From 4572-123 sp964418755 (GTDB taxonomy: Bacteria > Desulfobacterota > Desulfobacteria > Desulfobacterales > 4572-123), in the NCBI GenBank assembly GCA_964418755.1, contig CAYQNS010000026.1:1-32361 (forward strand): 32,361 nt of DNA, written 5' to 3'. Below the pieces are notes generated by a model. It searched no databases, had not been told where the DNA came from, and was given only the letters and a program-made list of their open reading frames with translations. Made by a program: the position numbers and the translations under genes. This document shows, in pieces, positions 1 through 8,830 of the stretch (position 1 is the stretch's first letter; every line of letters starts with the position of its first letter).

Positions 1-1
1 A

Positions 2-934
2 AAAGACAGAGCCCTGGCGATTTTCCTTTTGCTGGGAGTCTGTTTTGCAGCCAACCACGGCGGCCCCGGTTCACCGGCGGCCGGGGGGCGGAATGCCATC
101 ATGGTGGGATACCTGATGGAATACGGTGCTCCCATCAGTTTTCTGGAATGGATGAAAATCGGTATGCCCTTTGTGCCGCTCATGTCCGTGATCATAGGAG
201 CCTATATGTATCTCCGCTGTAAACCCAAATTTCAGGTTAAAGGTATGAACCCCAGTGAAATTGTTCGGGCCGAAGTGGAACATATGCCGAAATTCGGGGG
301 CAGGGAAGCCACGATGGCCGGTATCCTGGTTTTGCTGATCATCGGCTGGATTATATTGGGTGAGGAATCCGGCCTGGGGGGACCGACGCTTTATGCGGTG
401 ATGGCCATGTTTTTATGCGGCATTGTCAGGTGGGAAGATATCCAGGATGGTGTGGCCTTTGATGTCGTGGGGCTGTATGCCGCCGCCTGTGCCATGGGGG
501 TCGGCCTTAAGTTTACCGGCGGAGCCCTCTGGCTGGCCAATTCGTTTGTAGGATTTTTGCCCGATTTTCTGACACAGGGAGACGGTCTGGTGATAGGCGT
601 TAGTCTTCTCACCGGCGTCATGACCAATTTTATGAGCGACGGCGCCACCGTGGCGGCCCTTGGCCCCATTGTCCTTCCCATGGCCACACTGGCCAATGTA
701 AGTGTCTGGAAAGTTGGGTTGATCACCTCTTTTTCTTCGTCATTTGCCAATTTTTTAGTGGTAGGTACGCCCAACAATGCCATCTGTTTCGGCATGGGCA
801 GGGACCCTGAAACCGGAGAAAGGTTGCTGGAAGTGATGGATTTTGTTAAATTCGGTCTGCCGGTCACCATACTGGCCTGGCTGGTACTCTGGTTCTGGGC
901 TGTTTTCGGGTATTGGCGTTTGCTGACATTTTAG
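2..934 (+). CDS. DASS/SLC13-family anion transporter, C-terminal part (5' end outside window)
   Basis: The reading frame is open from the left edge, so the N-terminus is missing and about 310 residues remain. The family moves sulfate or dicarboxylates across the inner membrane, usually with sodium. Visible here are the Gly-rich stretch NHGGPGSPAAGGRN, several hydrophobic segments, and the late family signature VMTNFMSDGATVAALGPI followed by VVGTPNNAICFG; these regions carry the sodium and substrate ligands in characterised members. It aligns along its length with the complete transporter at 21155-23002, so the two are paralogs. The stop is 30 bases before the next gene, a Cache histidine kinase, and the two are probably co-transcribed. 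The substrate cannot be read from the sequence; sulfate or a C4-dicarboxylate are the obvious options in a sulfate reducer. Confidence 0.9.
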   Translation, partial: KDRALAIFLLLGVCFAANHGGPGSPAAGGRNAIMVGYLMEYGAPISFLEWMKIGMPFVPLMSVIIGAYMYLRCKPKFQVKGMNPSEIVRAEVEHMPKFGGREATMAGILVLLIIGWIILGEESGLGGPTLYAVMAMFLCGIVRWEDIQDGVAFDVVGLYAAACAMGVGLKFTGGALWLANSFVGFLPDFLTQGDGLVIGVSLLTGVMTNFMSDGATVAALGPIVLPMATLANVSVWKVGLITSFSSSFANFLVVGTPNNAICFGMGRDPETGERLLEVMDFVKFGLPVTILAWLVLWFWAVFGYWRLLTF

Positions 935-963
935 CAAAATTTCAAGCAGTGCCAGGTAAATTT

Positions 964-2631
964 ATGAAAAAACTGGTCTATAAAAAACTGCGGCTCAGGA
1001 TCGTTGCCATTACGCTGGCTGTGGCCATTACGCCCTTGGTGGTTTTGGGATGGATGATCTATAGTCAGTTCGTCAACGTCAGTAAGCAGCGTATTGAATA
1101 CCAGATCAGGCAGATGGCCCGGTCCCAGTCCAATGCTATCGATGTTTTTTTGAAGGAGCGGGTTAATAACTTGTCGACCATGGTAAACACCCTTTCCTTT
1201 GAGAAATTGCAGCGGCAGGTAGAACTTTCACATTTGTTTCAAGTACTGAGCCACAGGACAGACGGCCTCGGGCTTGTAGATTTGGGGGTCATTGACGATA
1301 CCGGACAGCATCTGGCCTATGCCGGACCCTTTAAACTTGAGGGCTTGAATTATTATAGCGAGCCTTGGTTCGGGGAGGTGATGAGCAAGGGCGAGTTTAT
1401 CAGCGATGTCTACATGGGGTTCCGTCAGCTTCCACATTTTATCGTTGCAGTTAGAGGGCGATCCGGCAATAAGAACTGGATACTCAGAGCCACCATTGAC
1501 TCAGACGTATTCAACTCTCTGGTGCGTACCGGGCAGACCGGCCGGTCCGGAGATGCCTTTATCATCAACAAACAGGGGGTTTTTGAAACACAGCCGCGAT
1601 TTCACGGTATGATTTTGGAAAAAAGCGATCTTGATCCCCGACAGTTCGGAGAGGGAACGACCGTTGTGAGGCATGTCGATAAAGACGGCAAAAAGAAATT
1701 TTACGCCGGGGCATGGCTGAAAAATAATAACTGGCTCCTGATCATCAGCGAAGAGACCTGCCGGGGCATGGGCGGTCTGCTGATGTCCAGGAATATGGAG
1801 ATACTGATCATTGTTTTGGGATGTTTTGGTATTATCCTGACGACACTGCTGACCACCCATATGATTGTCAGGCGTCTGGAAGATTCCGACCGGGAGATGA
1901 GTGTGCTGAACGCCCAGTTGGTACAGACCGATAAGCTGGCGGCCTTGGGCAAGATGGCCACGGGTATTGCCCATGAGATCAACAACCCTCTGGCTGTCAT
2001 CGGCGAAAAGGCCGGCTGGATGATGGATCTGCTGTCGGAAGAGGAATTCCAGCACAGCGAAAATCTGCAGGAATATGTTGCTTCGGTGGAGAAAATTGAA
2101 GAACATGTGGAGCGGGCACGGAAAATAACCCATAATATGCTCGGATTTGCCCGCCGGATGGAGCCGCACCTGGATGATGTCGATATCAATTCCGTGCTGG
2201 AACAGACTCTTTCGTTGCTGGAAAATCATGCCCGGGACAATAATATCAGTATCCATAAAAAATTGATGCCGGATTTGCCTGTTGTCGCCAGTGATCAGGC
2301 CCAGTTGCAGCAGGTATTTCTTAACTTGATAAACAATGCGGTGGACGCAATTGGAAAAGACGGCCTTGTGGAAATCACGACCTTTCTGAAAAATCAGGAC
2401 GTTGTGATAAAAATCAGGGATGACGGTCCTGGAATTCCCAAGGAATATCAAAAAAAGATTTTTGATCCTTTTTTTACCACCAAAGCTACGGGAAAGGGAA
2501 CCGGGCTGGGGTTGTCCATCAGTTTTAATATCATCGAAAAACTGGGCGGCTCAATTGTATTTGGCGAGGCAAAGCAGGGGGGGGCTGTTTTTACGATAAA
2601 ACTGCCGCTTGTGCTGCCTGAGAAGAAGTGA
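964..2631 (+). CDS. Cache-domain sensor histidine kinase
   Basis: A 555-aa inner-membrane sensor kinase. Order: TM1 (about 13-33), periplasmic Cache-type ligand domain (about 40-275) with the local paralog signature DLGVID..GQHLAYAGPF...WFGEVM...ISDVYMGFRQLPHF, TM2 (about 279-301), HisKA with H337 in GIAHEINNPL, and HATPase_c with the N box (VFLNLINNAVDAI), DDGPGIP, FDPFFTTK and GTGLGLS. All catalytic boxes look intact. I chose the ATG at 964 over an in-frame TTG at 913 because the latter overlaps the transporter and lacks a ribosome site. It lies between the DASS transporter and a receiver protein, so it probably reports ligand or transport status to that regulator, as DctB-type sensors do. 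The ligand is unknown. Confidence 0.93.
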   Translation: MKKLVYKKLRLRIVAITLAVAITPLVVLGWMIYSQFVNVSKQRIEYQIRQMARSQSNAIDVFLKERVNNLSTMVNTLSFEKLQRQVELSHLFQVLSHRTDGLGLVDLGVIDDTGQHLAYAGPFKLEGLNYYSEPWFGEVMSKGEFISDVYMGFRQLPHFIVAVRGRSGNKNWILRATIDSDVFNSLVRTGQTGRSGDAFIINKQGVFETQPRFHGMILEKSDLDPRQFGEGTTVVRHVDKDGKKKFYAGAWLKNNNWLLIISEETCRGMGGLLMSRNMEILIIVLGCFGIILTTLLTTHMIVRRLEDSDREMSVLNAQLVQTDKLAALGKMATGIAHEINNPLAVIGEKAGWMMDLLSEEEFQHSENLQEYVASVEKIEEHVERARKITHNMLGFARRMEPHLDDVDINSVLEQTLSLLENHARDNNISIHKKLMPDLPVVASDQAQLQQVFLNLINNAVDAIGKDGLVEITTFLKNQDVVIKIRDDGPGIPKEYQKKIFDPFFTTKATGKGTGLGLSISFNIIEKLGGSIVFGEAKQGGAVFTIKLPLVLPEKK

Positions 2632-2654
2632 TCAATATTGACGGGAGGTGGGAG

Positions 2655-3107
2655 ATGAACATGTTCAGAGTGCTGGTGGTCGATGATGAGGTCGATTTTC
2701 TGGAAACCATCGTCAAGCGGCTGCAAAAGAGAAAAATCGATGCAGAAGGTGTTACAACCGGTGAGGCTGCAGTCGAAGTTTTGAACAATAAATTGTTTGA
2801 TGTGGTTTTACTGGATGTTAAAATGCCCGGCGGGATGGATGGTATCCAGACCTTGAGAGAGATTAAAAAGATTCAGCCGTTGGCCGAAGTACTTTTACTG
2901 ACCGGTCATGCTTCGGTGGAAACCAGCATTGAAGGAATGAAACTGGGGGCCTTTGATTATCTGCTCAAGCCCATGAAATTCGAGGAATTGCTGATTAAAA
3001 TGGCGGCCGCCTTTGAAAAAAAAGATATTCATGACAAAAAAATCAGAAGCGCCAAAATCCAGGAACTAATCCGGTATCCCAGCAAGGTGTTAGATGATGA
3101 TTTCTAA
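2655..3107 (+). CDS. Single-domain response regulator (REC only)
   Basis: A 150-aa receiver protein: acidic pocket VVDDE near the N-terminus, phospho-acceptor Asp in VVLLDVKMPGG, conserved Thr in LLLTGHAS and Lys in LLKPMKF. After the receiver there is only a short charged tail of about 30 residues and no DNA-binding domain, so it probably acts through protein contacts or as a phosphorelay intermediate. The ATG at 2655 is preceded at good spacing by GGAGG (2644-2648), which favours it over a start at 2628 that overlaps the kinase stop. It follows the Cache kinase by 23 bases and is its likely cognate partner. The tail resembles that of the receiver at 18126. Confidence 0.92.
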   Translation: MNMFRVLVVDDEVDFLETIVKRLQKRKIDAEGVTTGEAAVEVLNNKLFDVVLLDVKMPGGMDGIQTLREIKKIQPLAEVLLLTGHASVETSIEGMKLGAFDYLLKPMKFEELLIKMAAAFEKKDIHDKKIRSAKIQELIRYPSKVLDDDF

Positions 3108-3158
3108 CCTGTGAGTGGTCTTGCAAAATATAGTCCCGGCCGGCAGTTTAATTGTAAT

Positions 3159-3179
3159 CCTGATTTTATTGCAATCAGG
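3159..3179. other. Short stem-loop after the receiver gene
   Basis: CCTGATT and AATCAGG form a perfect 7-bp stem around a 7-base loop, 52 bases after the regulator stop. No T-run follows, so it is at best a weak terminator or a transcript 3'-end stabiliser. Confidence 0.35.
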
Positions 3180-3248
3180 GGTAAGAACAATGAAAAGTGC
3201 CTGCAACGATGAGCAAAGCCAATCATTACACAGTTTATTAGAAAAACT

Positions 3249-3283
3249 GTGAACTGTGAACCGACAACCGTGAACTGTTACGG
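3249..3283. repeat. Degenerate heptamer array A
   Basis: Five 7-base words follow each other in register: GTGAACT, GTGAACC, GACAACC, GTGAACT, GTTACGG; AAAAACT (3242-3248) may be a sixth, decayed copy. The array lies just before the second sensor kinase. It is not self-complementary and encodes nothing recognisable. Comparable 7-base arrays with different words lie at 6897, 19291, 20291 and 25031. Confidence 0.65.
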
Positions 3284-3312
3284 GTATTTTTTAAAATCCA
3301 GGCGGGTTGGTC

Positions 3313-5496
3313 ATGGCTGAATTTTTAAAAAAAAGCTTTTTATTGTCTGATTCCGGGAGGAAAACCGCCCGTCGATTTCAAATCAAAAAAAAGTTTATTG
3401 TCGTTATATCACTGATCACCTTTATTCTGCTGGCAGCGTCGATTCTTATGGGTTTCTGGTCTGAAAGAGCGTTGCGGGAAACTGTAGCCGGGCAGTTTAA
3501 TGAAGAACAATTAGTGATTGCCGGTCATATTGCACATCTGATTGAAAGAGAGTTGCATCGGCTGGAAAAGGAGATCACTCTTGTCGGTGAAGAGATCTCT
3601 GCATGTTCGTCGGAGCCTGACGCCTGGTTTAAAATTATTCGGCAAAGTTTTGTCCGGATACTGGAAAGCGGCGTCAGTAAAATAGAAATCATTGATCCGA
3701 AAAAGCAGCATAGCTACATTTTTGTACCATATCGATATTGGTCCAAGGAAGGTGCCGATAGCGAGATACATGATAATTTTTCCTCTATTGATTTTGACGA
3801 TCATAAATCGGTCCGGGTATCCCAACCCCTTATAAAACCGTCCGGTATACGTCTGATGATGGCCCTGTCGCCGGCCGGCGATTCTCAAAGGCTCCTGGTT
3901 TTTCATATAAATCTGTCCTGGTTTTTAAACCCTTATATTAATAATATTCGCTCCGGCCGGACCGGTTACGCCTGGTTGCTGGATCAAAAGGGTTTTTTTC
4001 TTTTCCATCCCAAGGCCGATTATATCGGTCAAAATGCTTTTACAATAAGAAAAAAAATAGACTCCGGTTTATCCTACCGAACCATCAATCATATTCAGCA
4101 GGATATGATGCTCAATGGCGGTAAAGGAACGGGGTTGTATACCTCAGCCTGGCATCGCGGAATTTCCGGGGAGATTAAAAAATTGATCGCGTATCACCCG
4201 GTGAGCGTGTCGCAAAATCCAATGCAAAGCTGGTCGGTGGCCGTGGTGGCGCCGGTTTCGGAGATCGAGGCTGCGGTTCAGAAAGGATATCGACGGCAAT
4301 TATTGTTGCAAGGGCTTGTAATCATTATTGTTTTACTTGGTGGTGGCGCTATTTTATTTTTTGAAATACAATGGTCACAAATTCTAGAACTAAAGGTCAG
4401 CCGGCGGACAGATGAACTGAAACGATCCGAGGGTAAGTATCGATCTCTGGTGGAAAGCGCTGAGGACTTTATCTTTACGGTGGACCCCAAGGGTAATTTT
4501 CTTTCCATGAACACGTTTACGGCCAATTTTTTCGGCGGGTGCCCCGATGAGTTTATAGGGCGAAGCTTTTCCAGCCTTTTTGCTGAAGATATGCCTGAAA
4601 AATATCTCAAACTGATCGATCTGGTCTACAAGTTCGGCAAAACTGTGCGTGACGAATTGGAAATCATGATGGATGATCACCGCATATACCTCAACGCCAA
4701 CTTTATGCCCATAAAGGATGAGACCGGTGATGTCGGCTCCATTTTGTGCATTGCGCGTGATATAACGGAAAACAAAAACCTGGAGCGGCAATTGATTAAT
4801 GCTGAAAAGCTGGCATCCCTGGGAACTCTTGCCGCGGGCGTGGCCCATGAAATCAACAATCCGTTAGGCGTTATTTTAGGATTTTGCGATCTGCTGATCC
4901 GGAAAAAAGAAAAAGACTCCCAGGAATATGAAGACCTGAAAACCATTGAAAGACAGGGCATGCACTGCAAACAGGTGGTGGAAAATCTGTTGAGTTTTGC
5001 CCGTATCGGAAAAGATATCACCGAATATTCCAATTTAAATCTGTGCATCAGTGAAATTATAAAGGTTGTCCAGCATACTCTGGATATGAAACAGATTGAA
5101 CTTGCGGTGGAATTGACTGAAAGGTCACCGCTGGTTAAGGGTGACACAAGGCAGTTGCAGCAGGTTTTTTTGAATTTGATCAATAATGCCATTGCAGCTA
5201 TGGCGAGGGGCGGTAATTTGACAATTACGACGAGTCTGAACAGGAACCAGGCTCTGGTTAAATTTAAAGATAACGGTCATGGAATCAGAAGCGATGACAT
5301 GGATCATATTTTCGAGCCGTTTTTTACAACCAAACCCGAAGGCGAGGGAACCGGTCTGGGGTTGTTTATAAGCTATGGTATCGTTAATAAGTTCGGCGGG
5401 TCCCTAGATTGTGTCAGTCAGACGGGCGGCACTTCCGAAAAACCGGGTGGCACAACCTTTACCGTTAAGCTGGTCAGGCTGAGGGAGGAGAGATAA
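3313..5496 (+). CDS. Cache-PAS hybrid-input sensor histidine kinase
   Basis: A 727-aa membrane sensor kinase. TM1 lies at about 28-48, then a large periplasmic dCache-like domain whose distal half has the typical GRTGYAWLLDQKGFFLFHP...GQNAF run. TM2 is at about 326-350, a PAS domain (starting near GKYRSLVESAEDFIFTVD) at about 371-490, HisKA with H512 in AAGVAHEINNPLG, and HATPase_c with VFLNLINNAIAAMA, DNGHGI, FEPFFTTK and GTGLGLF. The ATG at 3313 is preferred to a TTG two codons earlier; neither has a strong ribosome site. It differs in its periplasmic domain from the other four Cache kinases here. Its stop overlaps the start of the NtrC-type regulator by one base (TAATG), so the two form a translationally coupled pair. 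Confidence 0.93.
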   Translation: MAEFLKKSFLLSDSGRKTARRFQIKKKFIVVISLITFILLAASILMGFWSERALRETVAGQFNEEQLVIAGHIAHLIERELHRLEKEITLVGEEISACSSEPDAWFKIIRQSFVRILESGVSKIEIIDPKKQHSYIFVPYRYWSKEGADSEIHDNFSSIDFDDHKSVRVSQPLIKPSGIRLMMALSPAGDSQRLLVFHINLSWFLNPYINNIRSGRTGYAWLLDQKGFFLFHPKADYIGQNAFTIRKKIDSGLSYRTINHIQQDMMLNGGKGTGLYTSAWHRGISGEIKKLIAYHPVSVSQNPMQSWSVAVVAPVSEIEAAVQKGYRRQLLLQGLVIIIVLLGGGAILFFEIQWSQILELKVSRRTDELKRSEGKYRSLVESAEDFIFTVDPKGNFLSMNTFTANFFGGCPDEFIGRSFSSLFAEDMPEKYLKLIDLVYKFGKTVRDELEIMMDDHRIYLNANFMPIKDETGDVGSILCIARDITENKNLERQLINAEKLASLGTLAAGVAHEINNPLGVILGFCDLLIRKKEKDSQEYEDLKTIERQGMHCKQVVENLLSFARIGKDITEYSNLNLCISEIIKVVQHTLDMKQIELAVELTERSPLVKGDTRQLQQVFLNLINNAIAAMARGGNLTITTSLNRNQALVKFKDNGHGIRSDDMDHIFEPFFTTKPEGEGTGLGLFISYGIVNKFGGSLDCVSQTGGTSEKPGGTTFTVKLVRLREER

Positions 5497-6896
5497 TGGG
5501 CGGTAAAATATTAATCGTGGACGATGAAAAAGATATGCTGGCCCTGCTCAAACGGATCATTAACGAAGATACGGAATATGAAGTCACAACGGAAACCAGT
5601 CCTTTGCAGGCTTTGGACCGGTTCAAAAACCAGCCGTTTAATATGGTGATTACCGACCTGAAAATGCCGGAAATGGACGGTATTCAGTTGCTTGGACATC
5701 TGAAAAAAATAGGATCGGATGTATCTGTCGTGGTCATGACGGCCTACGGCACCATCGAAACGGCTGTGGAGGCGACGCAAAAAGGGGCCTATGATTATAT
5801 TACCAAGCCATTCCGGCGGGAACGGATTCTGCTCACCATTGAAAAAGTCATGGAATGGCAGACGCTGGTTAAGGAAAATCAGGCATTGAAAAAGGCCTTT
5901 GTAGAGAAAGATGATATGTCGGACATAATTGGAGCGACACCGGTTATGGAAGAAATTTTTAAACGTGTTCGGCAGGTTGCGCCCACAAGGGCTACAGTCC
6001 TGATTACCGGCGCCAGCGGAACCGGCAAGGAACTGGTGGCCCGTGCCATCCATTATGGCAGTCGGCGCAGTGCCCGAAAACTGGTGACGGTAAACTGCAC
6101 TGCGATTCCCGAAAATGTGATTGAAAGCGAACTTTTCGGACATGTCAGGGGGGCCTTTACCGGAGCCTGGAAGGATAAAAAAGGACTGGTCGAGGAGGCC
6201 CACGAGGGCACCCTGTTTTTAGATGAGATCGGTGATTTAAGCCCGTTGATGCAGACCAAGCTTTTACGGCTGTTGCAGGAGGGTGAATACAAGCCGGTGG
6301 GCAGTGTAAACACCAAAAAGGCCGATTTGCGGTTTATCGCCGCCACCAATCATGACCTGAAGGAAGATATTCGGAATAAAGCGTTTCGGGAAGATCTTTA
6401 CTATCGTTTAAATGTTCTTCGATTTAAATTGCCGACACTCAGGGAAAGAAGCCAGGATATTCCTCTTCTGGCCCACTACTTTCTGGATAGATATAATAAG
6501 CGTAATGATAAAAAAATAAAATTATTTTCACCGGCCGGCATGCAGGCACTGATGATGCATGAATATCCCGGCAATGTCAGGGAACTTGAAAATATTATTG
6601 AACGCGGGGTTATTTACTGCCACAAAGATACGCTGGGTTTGAGAGATTTGTCCCTGGATTCGGAGCTGTCTGAGTTTTCATCCAGCTTGGAGCCGGAAAT
6701 ATCGCACCTCAGTTTCAAAGAGGCGAAAGAAAAAATGCTGCAGCAGTTTCATGTCTGGTTTATCCAGGGCTTGTTGAAAAAATCAAACGGAAATATCAGC
6801 AGGGCGGCCGAAACAGCCGGAATACAACGGCAGTATCTGCATCGCCTGATGAAGGAAACCGGAGTCGAAGCCGAAGACTATAAACTGGGCAGGTGA
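5496..6896 (+). CDS. NtrC-family sigma-54-dependent response regulator
   Basis: A 466-aa activator with REC (1-120; phospho-acceptor D54 in VITDLKMP, T82, K104), a sigma-54 AAA+ domain (about 143-380) with Walker A GASGTGKE (172-179), the sigma-54 contact loop GAFTGA (219-224) and Walker B LFLDEIG (240-246), and a C-terminal Fis-type helix-turn-helix (SNGNISRAAETAGIQRQYLH). All elements needed to bind DNA upstream of a -24/-12 promoter and remodel sigma-54 polymerase are present. GGGAGGAG lies 5 bases before the ATG. It is coupled to the Cache-PAS kinase, which is its probable partner. Targets are unknown; the sigma-54 site at 24855 and weaker ones at 8815 and 16196 are candidates within this window. 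Confidence 0.96.
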   Translation: MGGKILIVDDEKDMLALLKRIINEDTEYEVTTETSPLQALDRFKNQPFNMVITDLKMPEMDGIQLLGHLKKIGSDVSVVVMTAYGTIETAVEATQKGAYDYITKPFRRERILLTIEKVMEWQTLVKENQALKKAFVEKDDMSDIIGATPVMEEIFKRVRQVAPTRATVLITGASGTGKELVARAIHYGSRRSARKLVTVNCTAIPENVIESELFGHVRGAFTGAWKDKKGLVEEAHEGTLFLDEIGDLSPLMQTKLLRLLQEGEYKPVGSVNTKKADLRFIAATNHDLKEDIRNKAFREDLYYRLNVLRFKLPTLRERSQDIPLLAHYFLDRYNKRNDKKIKLFSPAGMQALMMHEYPGNVRELENIIERGVIYCHKDTLGLRDLSLDSELSEFSSSLEPEISHLSFKEAKEKMLQQFHVWFIQGLLKKSNGNISRAAETAGIQRQYLHRLMKETGVEAEDYKLGR

Positions 6897-6931
6897 CGGT
6901 AACCGTTCACGGTTTGAAATTTGAAATTAGG
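6897..6931. repeat. Degenerate heptamer array B
   Basis: Directly after the activator stop come CGGTAAC, CGTTCAC, GGTTTGA, AATTTGA, AATTAGG. The 7-base spacing is clear for the GGTTTGA/AATTTGA pair and weaker for the rest. It is related in style to the array at 3249 (AACCGT/GAACTG words). Confidence 0.45.
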
Positions 6932-6936
6932 AAGGG

Positions 6937-7077
6937 ATGAAACGAGTTTGCAAATCATGGTTGCGAAAACTCATCAGGAGAAAAGTTTTAACTGAGTCAA
7001 ACGCGACAGAATACAAAGCAATAATTGATAAACTTGGCCCAAAATTGAATGCGTTTATCAACAGTACAAAGGCATGA
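6937..7077 (+). CDS. Possible small basic protein, 46 aa
   Basis: An ATG preceded by AGGAAGGG (very close spacing) opens a 46-codon frame that begins MKRVCKSWLRKLIRRK and ends in INSTKA. The N-terminal third is strongly basic and amphipathic, and the rest is neutral and helix-prone. I recognise no family. It lies 40 bases after the NtrC-type regulator and converges on the CBS gene of the other strand. It could be a real small protein, a decayed end of a larger gene, or chance; the ribosome-site-like sequence and a codon pattern without rare runs are the only support. Confidence 0.35.
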   Translation: MKRVCKSWLRKLIRRKVLTESNATEYKAIIDKLGPKLNAFINSTKA

Positions 7078-7088
7078 AAGTTAAATTT

Positions 7089-7322
7089 TTAATTTCCAAC
7101 TTTACCTGATAGCAGCCCGATTTTTCGGAAAGCATCGGCAAGTCGAACCATGCCGACCGGTTTATCGTTCAGGACTACAGCGATTTTTTTTCGATCGTTT
7201 TTTACCATCAGTTCAATGGCGCGGGTAATCAGATCCGTCATCGTTACAGATGGATAAATCGGTATCTCTTCTTTCAAAGGAAGAACTATATCTTTTACCC
7301 TTTTGCCCCTCGATAACTTCAT
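7089..7322 (-). CDS. Stand-alone single-CBS protein, 77 aa
   Basis: The middle of this small protein reads as one CBS motif: IYPSVTMTDLITRAIELMV, then KIAVVLNDKPVGMVRLADAF. CBS motifs normally pair to bind adenine nucleotides, so this protein would need to dimerise or pair with another CBS protein. It resembles the last CBS motif of the REC-CBS proteins at 11033-11863 and 19316-20221, suggesting a detached relative or a partner. The ATG is at 7322 with only a weak upstream ribosome site. It is downstream of the antiporter gene on the same strand, 69 bases away. Confidence 0.7.
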   Translation of the reverse strand: MKLSRGKRVKDIVLPLKEEIPIYPSVTMTDLITRAIELMVKNDRKKIAVVLNDKPVGMVRLADAFRKIGLLSGKVGN

Positions 7323-7391
7323 ATATCAATCTCAAATTTTTTCGATTTAATTACCCCGACATATTTTCTCAGGCACTGTTTTGCATTGCTG

Positions 7392-8369
7392 TCAGGTCGT
7401 ATATACCAGATAAGCAAGATAACTCACATAACAACATAAAAGAATAAAACCGTTTGACCGGCTGACCGTAAAATTTTTGCGCATCATCAGCCATGCCAGG
7501 CAACTGACAAACATCATGACCACATAGTCAAAGATCAAACCACTTTCGATGAACCCCCCGGGGATCGGAATCGGCCTGACAATGGCTGCGGCCCCGATTA
7601 CGCTTAAAATGTTGAACACATTACTGCCCACCAGGTTGCCGATACTGATATCCATCTCTTTTCTCAGAGCGGCCACAACGGATGTTGCCAATTCCGGAAG
7701 GGAAGTCCCGAAGGCCACAATCGTAAGTCCGATGAATTTTTCATTAACCCCGAATTTTTTCATTATAATTACGGCGGCGTCTATCAGAACCTGTGCTCCG
7801 ATTACTACTCCGGCAATGCCTGCAACAATGAATAATATCTGTTTTGTTCTGGATTCAATATAGCCGATATCTTCCAATTCCAATTCAGCAGCCCTTACGC
7901 TATTTCCCCCCGCCAATGCTTCTTTTTTGGAAATATAGAAATTATAAAATGTGTAAAGAATAACTCCTGCGAAAAGTGTAACCCCTTCAAACCTGCTGAT
8001 TTCCGAGTTAAGGGAAACAAGCAGCAGGTAGACTGATATGGCCAGCATCAAAGGGAAGTCCCGTTTTACCACCGAAGGATTTGAGGTAATCGGTATTAGA
8101 AAAGAAGCGACACCCAGCACCAGTGCGATGTTGCAGATATTACTTCCGACAACATTCCCCACTGCAATCATGCTTTTGTCTTGAATGGATGCAATAATGC
8201 TAACCACCAGTTCGGGCGCCGAAGTCCCAAATGCAACTACTGTAAGCCCGATGACAACCGGCGATATGCCCAGACTTTTAGCCAGGCTCGATGACCCCTT
8301 AACAAGCCATTCAGCGCCGAAATAGAGCAGTGCAAATCCCATAATCAGAAGTACATATTGAAGTATCAT
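7392..8369 (-). CDS. CaCA-family calcium/sodium antiporter (YrbG-like)
   Basis: A 325-aa inner-membrane exchanger of usual family length. The two inverted alpha repeats are clear: AFGTSAPEL (46-54) with GNVVGSNICN (71-80), and in the second half AFGTSLPELA with GNLVGSNVFN. These carry the acidic and polar residues that bind the cation in family members. About ten hydrophobic segments are present, and a hydrophilic loop lies near the middle. AAGGAG sits 8-9 bases before the ATG on the minus strand. The transported ion (Ca2+ or another divalent cation, against Na+ or H+) cannot be settled here. It is divergent from the TSUP gene at 8888 across a 518-base AT-rich spacer. Confidence 0.93.
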   Translation of the reverse strand: MILQYVLLIMGFALLYFGAEWLVKGSSSLAKSLGISPVVIGLTVVAFGTSAPELVVSIIASIQDKSMIAVGNVVGSNICNIALVLGVASFLIPITSNPSVVKRDFPLMLAISVYLLLVSLNSEISRFEGVTLFAGVILYTFYNFYISKKEALAGGNSVRAAELELEDIGYIESRTKQILFIVAGIAGVVIGAQVLIDAAVIIMKKFGVNEKFIGLTIVAFGTSLPELATSVVAALRKEMDISIGNLVGSNVFNILSVIGAAAIVRPIPIPGGFIESGLIFDYVVMMFVSCLAWLMMRKNFTVSRSNGFILLCCYVSYLAYLVYTT

Positions 8370-8555
8370 GAAGTATTTCTCCTTTTACAGCTCAGTTTAC
8401 AGTTGCCGACATTCTCCTACACGCATTGTATTTATTTGGAAAGCTTTCGGCAAACTTTCTAATTCTAAAACGCATTCTATGCAATATATACGCCATAAAT
8501 ATGATTGTTTCGCCAAAACAGGGAAAAAGCAAAAGGTCATTCGTATCTAATACGT

Positions 8556-8595
8556 TATATAGTGCCTATCCTCAGTTCCGGCTGGACACTATATA
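8556..8595. repeat. Inverted repeat, 9-bp arms
   Basis: TATATAGTG (8556-8564) and CACTATATA (8587-8595) are perfect complements separated by 22 bases. It could be a hairpin in either divergent transcript's leader or a dimeric-regulator site. No T-run follows. Confidence 0.5.
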
Positions 8596-8731
8596 TTCTG
8601 TTTGTAACAATTTACCAGGGTATCCTTGTGATTAACATGTAAACCAAGTGTTTCACATTCTAATTTTAATGTAACTTGATTATTTACAAAAAAATCGTAT
8701 TACAGGCAGTTAGATCACCAGCAAAAAAATC

Positions 8732-8762
8732 AATTTAATATAAAATATTTTTATATTAAATT
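8732..8762. repeat. Perfect 14-bp AT-only inverted repeat
   Basis: AATTTAATATAAAA (8732-8745), TAT, then TTTTATATTAAATT (8749-8762) form a perfect 14-bp stem with a 3-base spacer, entirely A/T, 125 bases before the TSUP gene. Such a long exact palindrome suggests an operator or a cruciform-prone site rather than a terminator. Confidence 0.6.
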
Positions 8763-8814
8763 AAAATCAGCATGTTAGGAATATTAAACATAAAATTCCA
8801 TTTTTTGATCCTAT

Positions 8815-8830
8815 TGGCACATATCCTGAA
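8815..8830 (+). promoter_or_regulatory. Possible weak sigma-54 promoter
   Basis: TGGCAC then 5 bases then CTGAA. The -24 box is consensus and the GG-to-GA spacing is the required 10 bases, but the invariant -12 GC is GA. It lies 58 bases before the TSUP start. Confidence 0.3.

Noticed and set aside
1501..2451. Long open frame antisense to the first Cache kinase (316 codons)
   Set aside because: Overlaps conserved kinase boxes on the other strand; composition (His/Gln/Phe-rich) is typical of a shadow frame.
3159..3179. Rho-independent terminator after the first receiver gene
   Set aside because: The stem is only 7 bp and lacks a T-run, so it is listed as a stem-loop rather than a terminator.
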